A stretch of DNA of 41,395 nt from NCBI RefSeq assembly GCF_018613575.1, contig NZ_JAGGPX010000011.1:1-41395 (forward strand), in the 5' to 3' direction. Position 1 is the first letter of the stretch. Each line of letters opens with the position of its first letter. This document shows, one piece after another, positions 35,484-41,395 of the stretch. The notes under the pieces are model-generated. The model saw only the letters and a program-made list of their open reading frames with translations, was not told where the DNA came from and made no database searches. Origin of the DNA: Planococcus sp. ISL-110 (GTDB taxonomy: Bacteria; Bacillota; Bacilli; Bacillales_A; Planococcaceae). A program made the translations under genes and the position numbers.

Positions 35484-37289
35484 TTAATTCATCACGCGTT
35501 TGAACATCTTTTCAACATCATAAGTTTTAAAATGAATGATAACTGGGCGTCCATGCGGACAAGTGAAAGGCTGTTCCGCTTTTTTTAAATCCGCCAGCAG
35601 CTGTTCCATGTCCTGCTTCTGCAGGAAATGGTTGGCTTTGATCGACCGCTTGCAGCTCATCATAATGGCCGCATCTTCGCGCAGTTTTTTGATATCCACT
35701 TTTCGTTCATTCAGAACTTGCTCGATCAAATCCTCGACAACTTCCTGTTCAAAGCCTTTTGGAAACCAAGTCGGATATTCCCGGACAATAAATGAAGTAT
35801 CACCGAATTCTTCAAGAAATACGCCGCTGTCAGACAAAACATCCAGATTATCTTTTAGCCTTAGCGCTTCGTCTCGGCTGTAATGAAAGGTCAATGGCAA
35901 GAGTAGGGATTGCCGTTCATTGCCGTCGATGTCCCCAACTTTTTCACGAAAATACTCGTATTTGATGCGCTCTTGTGCTGCGTGCTGATCAACCAGGTAA
36001 AAGCCATCATTGCTTTGCGCCACAATATAGGTGCCGTGAATTTGGCCCACTACTTCCAGTTCTGGGAATTGCGGACTGTCATCCCTTTCCGGCTGTTCAA
36101 TACGCGGCAGACCCTCATCAAATGGCACTGGATTGGACTGACCAGGTTCCAGCCCCTTTTCAACCGGCTGCTCGTGCCAGTCTTCTGCCGAATCATCTGG
36201 CAATGGCTGCTTTGGTTCCTGGACCGTGAACGAGCTTTTCCACAGATCCAATTGTTTGGTCGGCGCTTGCTTGACCGGCTTTGGCTTATCGATGATGGGG
36301 GCACGAACCACCGTGCTGATGGTCTGCCTGATGGTCTCATGGATCAATGCCATCAATTCTTTTTCTTTGCTTAAACGGATCTGCTGTTTGGACGGATGCA
36401 CGTTAACGTCCGTCAAGTAGGGATCGCCTTTGATATTCAATACGACAATTGGCTGCCGCTCGAGCGGCAAAAAGGTATGGTAGGCCTTATGCACCGTATT
36501 GGCAATGGCATAATGCTTGACCCAACGGCCGTTGACGAATAGGGAAATGTAGTTTTTATTGGCCCGGGTGATTTCAGGAAGCGATGCATAACCCGAAACC
36601 TTATAATCATGCGACTGCCCTTCAAAAGGGATCATTTTCTTAGCTATCGCCACTCCGTATATATCCGCCAGCACACGTTTGATTTCTCCGCTGCCGGATG
36701 TTTGCAGAATGGTTCTGCCATCGTGGGTCAATTTAAAAGCGGTGCCAGGATAACTCAGCGCAAACCGATTCAACAGATCAATCGTATGGCCAAGCTCCGT
36801 CTGCAGCGTTTTCATGTATTTCAAGCGCGCGGGTGTGTTGAAGAACAATTGATCGATTTTGATATCCGTCCCTTTTCTAAGAGATCCGGCACGATGCTCA
36901 GTCATGCGCCCGCCTTCCATCTGCACAAATGTGCCACTCTCCCCATCTGATGTGTGCAAGGTCACTTTGGAGACCGAGGCGATACTGGCCAGTGCTTCTC
37001 CGCGGAACCCAAGCGTTCGGATCCGGAACAGATCGTGTTCATTGGCGATTTTACTGGTGGCGTGGCGGGAAAATGACAACAACGCATCGTCGGCATCCAT
37101 GCCAGCACCATTATCGATGATTTGGATGGATGTCAATCCGGCTTCAATCAGCAGCACTTCGATTGCCGTGCTTCCAGCATCGATGGCATTTTCCACCAAT
37201 TCTTTGACGACTGACGTCGGCCGTTCCACCACTTCACCAGCGGCTATTTTATTGGATAGAGGTTCGTCCATCAATCGAATGATGCCCAT
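35484..37289 (-). CDS. mutL: DNA mismatch repair protein MutL
   Basis: A 601-aa protein that links mismatch recognition to strand excision. The N-terminal GHKL ATPase has KIAAGEVVERPTSVVKELVENAIDAG, DNGAGM and FRGEALASIASVS. The C-terminal domain has the nicking-endonuclease motif DQHAAQERIKYE and CPHGRPVIIHF, so this is the endonuclease-type MutL of organisms without MutH. A Pro/Gln-rich linker (about residues 330-400) separates them. AAGGAG precedes the ATG. It starts 4 bp after the mutS stop. Confidence 0.97.
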   Translation of the reverse strand: MGIIRLMDEPLSNKIAAGEVVERPTSVVKELVENAIDAGSTAIEVLLIEAGLTSIQIIDNGAGMDADDALLSFSRHATSKIANEHDLFRIRTLGFRGEALASIASVSKVTLHTSDGESGTFVQMEGGRMTEHRAGSLRKGTDIKIDQLFFNTPARLKYMKTLQTELGHTIDLLNRFALSYPGTAFKLTHDGRTILQTSGSGEIKRVLADIYGVAIAKKMIPFEGQSHDYKVSGYASLPEITRANKNYISLFVNGRWVKHYAIANTVHKAYHTFLPLERQPIVVLNIKGDPYLTDVNVHPSKQQIRLSKEKELMALIHETIRQTISTVVRAPIIDKPKPVKQAPTKQLDLWKSSFTVQEPKQPLPDDSAEDWHEQPVEKGLEPGQSNPVPFDEGLPRIEQPERDDSPQFPELEVVGQIHGTYIVAQSNDGFYLVDQHAAQERIKYEYFREKVGDIDGNERQSLLLPLTFHYSRDEALRLKDNLDVLSDSGVFLEEFGDTSFIVREYPTWFPKGFEQEVVEDLIEQVLNERKVDIKKLREDAAIMMSCKRSIKANHFLQKQDMEQLLADLKKAEQPFTCPHGRPVIIHFKTYDVEKMFKRVMN

Positions 37290-37293
37290 GGTC

Positions 37294-39819
37294 TCACTCC
37301 TTATTGGTTAGCTTTTGCTGCAGGTCGTTAAGCATCTGCAACGCTTGAAGCGGAGTCATCGCGGATACTTCAACATCCGTGATGGCCTGCAGGATTTCAT
37401 CTTTTTCCGTGTCTGTTTCATCAAAAAACGATAACTGTTCAATCGTTTTAGGCTGCTGCTTTTTATCTTCTTCAAAGGTTTTTAGCAATTCACGCGCACG
37501 CGCCAATATCGGTTCCGGCAAATTCGCCAGCTCGGCGACGTGTATTCCGTAGCTTTTATCAGCTGGGCCTTTTTTCACTTTATGCAAAAAGACCACTTTT
37601 CCCGATTGTTCCATTGCCGCTACGTGGACATTGTGAAGGTTGTCGAGTGAGCCTTCCAATGCCGTCAGCTCATGGTAATGTGTTGAAAACAGCGTGTTGG
37701 CACCGATCTCTTTATGGATGTATTCGATCATCGACTGGGCGAGCGCCATGCCGTCATAAGTCGAAGTTCCGCGGCCAATTTCATCAAATAATAATAAGCT
37801 GTTTTTGGTTGCGTGGGTAATGGCATACTGCGACTCGAGCATTTCGACCATAAACGTACTTTGTCCAGAAACCAGGTCATCGGCTGCTCCGATGCGGGTG
37901 AATATCTGGTCGACAATCGGCAGGTTCGCCGATTCTGCAGGCACGTAACTGCCGATTTGCGCCAGCACAATCGTCAACGCCACTTGCCGCATATACGTAC
38001 TTTTACCGGACATGTTCGGCCCGGTGATCAACAGCATGTTCTGGCCTTCCGCGAGGACACAGTCATTCGGTACGTAATGCTGCTTATTGAGCATTTTTTC
38101 CACGACCGGATGACGTCCTTCTATAATCGTTATTTCATTTAGATCGTTAAACTCGGGTTTCACAAACCGGTATTTTTCCGCCACGTTGGCAAAACTCAAA
38201 AAGACATCCAGTCCGCTGAGCGATGAAGCCAGGCGCTGAATACGAGAAATATACTGCTTGACTTCGTCCCTGATGGCTACAAACAAATCGTATTCAAGCG
38301 ACAAGCTTTCTTCTTCAGCTGTTAAGATCAACGCTTCTTTTTCCTTCAGCTCCGGTGTGGTATAACGTTCGGCATTGGCCAAAGTCTGCTTCCGGTCATA
38401 GCGCTCTAAATCCGCTAAATGCATGTTTGCTTTAGACATTTCAATATAATAGCCAAAAATGCGGTTATAGCCGATTTTCAAGGTTTTGACGCCGGTCAAT
38501 TTGCGCTCTTTCTGTTCAAGCTCCGCAATCCAGTCTTTGCCGTTGCGTGAAGCATCCCGGTATTCATCCAGCTGCTGATGGAATCCATCACGGATGACGC
38601 CGCCTTCTTTCGAAGACAGTGGAGGGTTTTCACTGATGGCCTGCAGCAACTCACAGACCTCGATACAGCGGTCCAGTTTTCCGCTGAATTCCAGCAATGC
38701 CGGATGGCCGGAATTGGCCAGTTCTTCAATGAGCACCGGTACTTTCAACAGCGAACTCCGAAGCTGCGCTAAATCGCGTCCACTGGCGCTGCCAAAGGCG
38801 ATGCGCCCGGATAGGCGTTCAAGGTCATAGACTTCCTTCAACAGCCCTTGAAGCTCCACACGCACGAAATACTGATCGATCAAAGCCGCCACCATTTGTT
38901 GGCGTTCTTCGATCATGCGCTTGTTCGCCAAGGGTTGATGCAGCCATTGCTTTAGTTTCCGGCTGCCCATCGCCGTTACGGTTTCATCCAAAAGCCACAG
39001 TAGCGTCCCTTTTGTTTCGGCACCGCGAATCGACTGCAGCAATTCCAGGTTGCGCTTCGAATGGAAATCAATGCTCAATAGCTGATTGTTTTCCTTATAG
39101 GCAAAGGCCTGGATATGGTCCAGTGATTGCTTTTGTGTACGGGAAATATACGTCAACAAACGCTGGCAGCTCACCTGCAGATCTTCAGGGCAGGCCGCGA
39201 CTTGCGCCGGCGCTACTGGATAGGCATTTTCCATCGTTTCGATGGACAACACCAAATCCTGTTCTTCTTCAGTCAGCAATAAAAACAATTGCTCCGAAAC
39301 TACCAGCTCTCGGATATTCAAAGATTGCAGCTCCTGCAGCAGGGCCTTTTCCGTTCCCATTATGTATGTCGCTGTCGCTTCCCCCGTGCTGATATCAATG
39401 TAGGATAACCCAAATCCATCTGCTAGTTCGTCGGCAGCCGCTAAAAATACATTCGATTTGGAATCGACGCTTTTGCCTTCCGTATGCGTCCCTGGAGTAA
39501 CGAGGCGCACTACTTCACGCTTGACGACGCCTTTGGCCGTTTTCGGATCTTCTACTTGTTCACAGATGGCCACTTTATGGCCTTTTAAGATCAATTGATC
39601 GATATAGTTTTTCGCTGCATGATGGGGAACACCGCACATTGGAATCCGGTCATCCCCAGTTCCACCACGGCTCGTCAACGTAATTTCTAAAATTTGCGAT
39701 GCGTTGACCGCATCATCATAAAACAACTCATAAAAATCGCCCATCCGGAAAAATAGAAACGCGTCCAAGTATTCGGACTTTACTTGAAAATATTGTTGCA
39801 TCATCGGTGTCGGTGCCAT
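37294..39819 (-). CDS. mutS: DNA mismatch repair protein MutS
   Basis: An 841-aa mismatch-binding ATPase. The N-terminal wedge has the Phe-x-Glu mismatch reader in FFRMGDFYELFYDDA. The C-terminal ABC-type ATPase has Walker A GPNMSGKSTYMRQ, Walker B LLFDEIGRGTSTYDG and the switch STHYHELT. A Gln-rich QQPKTIEQLSFFDET stretch near residue 795 probably includes the clamp-binding QLSFF peptide. AAAGAGG stands 7 nt before the ATG. It has its own extended -10 promoter and is followed directly by mutL. Confidence 0.97.
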   Translation of the reverse strand: MAPTPMMQQYFQVKSEYLDAFLFFRMGDFYELFYDDAVNASQILEITLTSRGGTGDDRIPMCGVPHHAAKNYIDQLILKGHKVAICEQVEDPKTAKGVVKREVVRLVTPGTHTEGKSVDSKSNVFLAAADELADGFGLSYIDISTGEATATYIMGTEKALLQELQSLNIRELVVSEQLFLLLTEEEQDLVLSIETMENAYPVAPAQVAACPEDLQVSCQRLLTYISRTQKQSLDHIQAFAYKENNQLLSIDFHSKRNLELLQSIRGAETKGTLLWLLDETVTAMGSRKLKQWLHQPLANKRMIEERQQMVAALIDQYFVRVELQGLLKEVYDLERLSGRIAFGSASGRDLAQLRSSLLKVPVLIEELANSGHPALLEFSGKLDRCIEVCELLQAISENPPLSSKEGGVIRDGFHQQLDEYRDASRNGKDWIAELEQKERKLTGVKTLKIGYNRIFGYYIEMSKANMHLADLERYDRKQTLANAERYTTPELKEKEALILTAEEESLSLEYDLFVAIRDEVKQYISRIQRLASSLSGLDVFLSFANVAEKYRFVKPEFNDLNEITIIEGRHPVVEKMLNKQHYVPNDCVLAEGQNMLLITGPNMSGKSTYMRQVALTIVLAQIGSYVPAESANLPIVDQIFTRIGAADDLVSGQSTFMVEMLESQYAITHATKNSLLLFDEIGRGTSTYDGMALAQSMIEYIHKEIGANTLFSTHYHELTALEGSLDNLHNVHVAAMEQSGKVVFLHKVKKGPADKSYGIHVAELANLPEPILARARELLKTFEEDKKQQPKTIEQLSFFDETDTEKDEILQAITDVEVSAMTPLQALQMLNDLQQKLTNKE

Positions 39820-39855
39820 TATAAAACCTCTTTCAAATCGATTCGTCGTTTCTCC

Positions 39856-39861
39856 ATTATA
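39856..39861 (-). promoter_or_regulatory. Extended -10 promoter of mutSL
   Basis: TGgTATAAT on the minus strand ends 37 bp before the mutS ATG. The -35 is weak (TTCTTT), as is usual with an extended -10. Confidence 0.6.
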
Positions 39862-39882
39862 CCAAACATCAAAGCGGAAAAG

Positions 39883-39915
39883 AAAAAACTGAAAGAGCTT
39901 TGGCTCTTTCAGTTT
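39883..39915 (-). terminator. Terminator of ricA
   Basis: A perfect 13-bp stem AAACTGAAAGAGC/GCTCTTTCAGTTT with loop TTTG, followed on the minus strand by TTTTTCTTTT. It separates ricA from mutS. Confidence 0.9.
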
Positions 39916-39981
39916 AATGCTGTTGGGAACATTTTAGTTTTTGCTTTTTATTCAGCTGAGCGGCCGTTTCCGCTTTTCTAT

Positions 39982-40410
39982 TTATCCGCAGCTTCCTGGT
40001 TTGTCGTTGCGGACTTTTGATCCGGTTTCGCCGCGCAGCAAGTCGCCGCCTGTTTCGTTGATGATGTTGTTCGTTACCTGATTGGCAATGGCTGTTGAAA
40101 CCATCTGCAATAGGGAATTGACATCGCTCTGGGATTGCTTGAATTCCTGGACGATCGGAACAGCGTCGATTTCTTCTTCGATTTTGGCGATTTTGCCTTC
40201 AATCAAAGTTAATGCCCGTTCTTTGCCGTATGCCTGGAAGTTGACTGCTTGCTTTTGCAGGCTCTTCAAGCTGGCGATTTTTTCGCGGATTTGCTGATTT
40301 TCATTAATTTGTGCTTCTGCACGCTTAAAGAAATCCACTTCTTCTGTTGCTGCGATCATATCTGCTACTTCGCGCGCTTTTGCGACGATTTCTTGTTTTG
40401 TATACGTCAT
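39982..40410 (-). CDS. ricA: RicA (YmcA), subunit of the RicAFT regulatory complex
   Basis: A 142-aa helical protein. Conserved stretches are EVDFFKRAEAQINENQQI, LKSLQKQAVNFQAYGKE, VPIVQEFKQSQSDVNSLLQMV and NQVTNNIINETGGDLLRGETGSKV, followed by a C-terminal cysteine. In B. subtilis RicA with RicF and RicT forms an Fe-S complex that helps RNase Y process mRNAs. The ATG overlaps the last codon and stop of the decayed miaB (AATGA). In B. subtilis cotE follows ymcA; here mutS does. A promoter at 40716-40745 now probably serves ricA alone. Confidence 0.93.
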   Translation of the reverse strand: MTYTKQEIVAKAREVADMIAATEEVDFFKRAEAQINENQQIREKIASLKSLQKQAVNFQAYGKERALTLIEGKIAKIEEEIDAVPIVQEFKQSQSDVNSLLQMVSTAIANQVTNNIINETGGDLLRGETGSKVRNDKPGSCG

Positions 40411-40692
40411 TTTTCGACACCCACTTCTTGGTCTGAGACGACTTCTATAAGTTCACCGTTCAACGACCATTTTTTAGTTTCAGTAAATCTGACTGCTCGA
40501 TAAAGTGCACACGTAAATAGCTGCTCACCGTGGTTTCATGTTGCTACCGAACCTGATTGTACAGGTAAATGGATATCATCGACAAGATTTCCGCCTTGCA
40601 CAAGCACTGGAATCAATCCATCCACGGATAATTGTGTCGGGCTGATGATAAATCAGTTGCATAGAATATCAATTCCTCTGAAGTTCATTCAT
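40407..40692 (-). pseudogene. miaB: Remnants of miaB (tRNA 2-methylthio-adenosine synthase)
   Basis: Three pieces remain where miaB stands in Bacillus. At 40692 an ATG with AAAGG 5 nt upstream reads MNELQRN then stop, like the start of MiaB. At 40631-40536 the reading GGNLVDDIHLPVQSGS matches the radical-SAM segment GGNLVEHIHLPVQSGS. At 40529-40407 RFTETKKWSLNGELIEV matches the C-terminal TRAM domain, and its stop overlaps the ricA ATG by 4 nt. About 1.2 kb of coding sequence, including the Fe-S cysteine motif CxxxCxxC, is missing, and the pieces are in different frames. It cannot make an enzyme. A second intact copy elsewhere in the genome cannot be excluded. Confidence 0.85.
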
Positions 40693-40715
40693 GAAAACCT
40701 TTCAAACGATACTTC

Positions 40716-40745
40716 ATTATACTGAAAACCGTACATGTTCTACAA
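40716..40745 (-). promoter_or_regulatory. Promoter upstream of the miaB remnants and ricA
   Basis: TTGTAG (40745-40740) and TATAAT (40721-40716), 18 bp apart on the minus strand. It lies 24 bp before the old miaB start and may now drive ricA through a leader of about 300 nt. Confidence 0.55.
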
Positions 40746-40789
40746 GGCGTCAGTCCTAATTGTCGAAGTTTCGTCAAAAAGCTTCCCTT

Positions 40790-41395
40790 TTAACCTTGGA
40801 ATGGGTAATCCTCATTGATGTAAACCCGTTCAAAAGCTATTGCTTTTCCAGTTTGGTCGTCCACTTCGGTGAAAAACCCACTGACCACAGAACGGCCACG
40901 CTTAGGCACTTCAAAACGTGTCGGCATATTTGTCTTGAACCGGTATAACACGGCTTCTTTGTTCATTCCGAGAATTTCATCATAAGGTCCCGTCATTCCG
41001 ACGTCCGAGATGTACGCTGTGCCATTTGGCAAAATACGCGCATCGGCTGTTTGAACATGTGTATGGGTTCCGACTACGACAGAAGCCCGGCCATCCAAAT
41101 GCCAGCCCATGGCGATTTTTTCACTGGTGGCTTCCGCATGGAAATCCACAAACACCAATGGTGAAATTGCTTTGGCTTCTGCTATAAGCTCGTCTGCTTT
41201 CTGGAATGGATCCTCATGCGGCGGCAGGAAAACACGGCCGTGCAGATTAATAACCGATAAGGTTTTGTCATTTTTGGTCACAGTGGCCATGCCGCGCCCT
41301 GGCGCTTCATCCGAAAAGTTTGCGGGACGGATCAAATAATCCACTTCATCGATAAAATCAAAAATCTCTTTCTGGTCCCATGTATGATTTCCCAT
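40790..41395 (-). CDS. ymdB: YmdB metallophosphoesterase, partial (5' end outside the window)
   Basis: The C-terminal 201 residues of a calcineurin-like phosphodiesterase (TIGR00282/YmdB group). GNHTWDQKEIFDFID, FVDFHAEATSEKIAMGWHLDG and VGTHTHVQTADARILPNGTAY carry metal-binding and active-site His residues. The N-terminal metal motif lies beyond the right edge, and the apparent Met at 41395 is internal. In B. subtilis YmdB hydrolyses 2',3'-cAMP and affects biofilm and motility choice. In B. subtilis spoVS, tdh and kbl separate ymdB from miaB; here only the miaB remnants follow. Confidence 0.94.
   Translation of the reverse strand: MGNHTWDQKEIFDFIDEVDYLIRPANFSDEAPGRGMATVTKNDKTLSVINLHGRVFLPPHEDPFQKADELIAEAKAISPLVFVDFHAEATSEKIAMGWHLDGRASVVVGTHTHVQTADARILPNGTAYISDVGMTGPYDEILGMNKEAVLYRFKTNMPTRFEVPKRGRSVVSGFFTEVDDQTGKAIAFERVYINEDYPFQG

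Overview
This 41.4-kb window reads as chromosome from a low- to mid-GC Firmicute of the Planococcaceae (Planococcus/Planomicrobium-like). That placement is inferred from protein similarity I recognise and from gene order shared with Bacillus subtilis (lexA-yneA-yneB-ynzC-tkt-yneF; glnR-glnA-ynbB; hfq-miaA; mutL-mutS-ricA-ymdB). At three of these loci the neighbouring sporulation gene of B. subtilis (sirA, cotE, spoVS) is missing, which suggests a non-sporulating relative. No rRNA, tRNA, prophage, insertion sequence or CRISPR array was found.

Left part (about 1-12,150): a nitrate respiration locus. On the minus strand narGHJI (membrane-bound nitrate reductase) is followed by nreABC (nitrate receptor, oxygen-sensing Fe-S kinase, response regulator) and a hemerythrin-like gene. 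Divergently, a second hemerythrin-like gene is translationally coupled to a large SEC-C protein. The 459-bp region between the two operons carries matches to the NreC operator TAGGG-N4-CCCTA, one on the narG side and a pair on the hemerythrin/SEC-C side. I therefore propose that NreBC controls both operons and that the hemerythrin/SEC-C pair belongs to the nitrate/NO physiology of the cell.

Middle (12,150-21,900): accessory and metabolic genes. They include a decayed zinc-type oxidoreductase pseudogene, a secreted metallophosphoesterase with three C-terminal S-layer homology domains, an MFS transporter, a truncated P-loop ORF, yqkK, a thiolase divergent from HMG-CoA lyase (probably leucine or ketone-body catabolism), a YqkD-type hydrolase and a small unknown gene.

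Right part (21,500-41,395): core genes. yneF, tkt and ynzC lie beside the SOS pair yneAB/lexA, which share three LexA boxes. Next come a methyltransferase broken by an in-frame stop, three small unknown genes, and glnRA with a consensus promoter and GlnR operator. ynbB, a TRIC-type channel gene, a rhodanese, hfq, miaA, a lipase-like hydrolase, mutL, mutS, ricA and a partial ymdB follow. Between ymdB and ricA, where miaB normally stands, only three short pieces of miaB remain, with its start site, its stop overlapping ricA, and a promoter still recognisable. A three-unit intergenic repeat lies between the rhodanese gene and hfq, and a possible further partial copy sits at the left edge.

Four genes in 41 kb are in visible decay (oxidoreductase, P-loop ORF, methyltransferase, miaB). 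The most interesting signals are the divergent NreC-type regulatory region joined to the hemerythrin/SEC-C pair, and the eroded miaB in a genome that keeps miaA.
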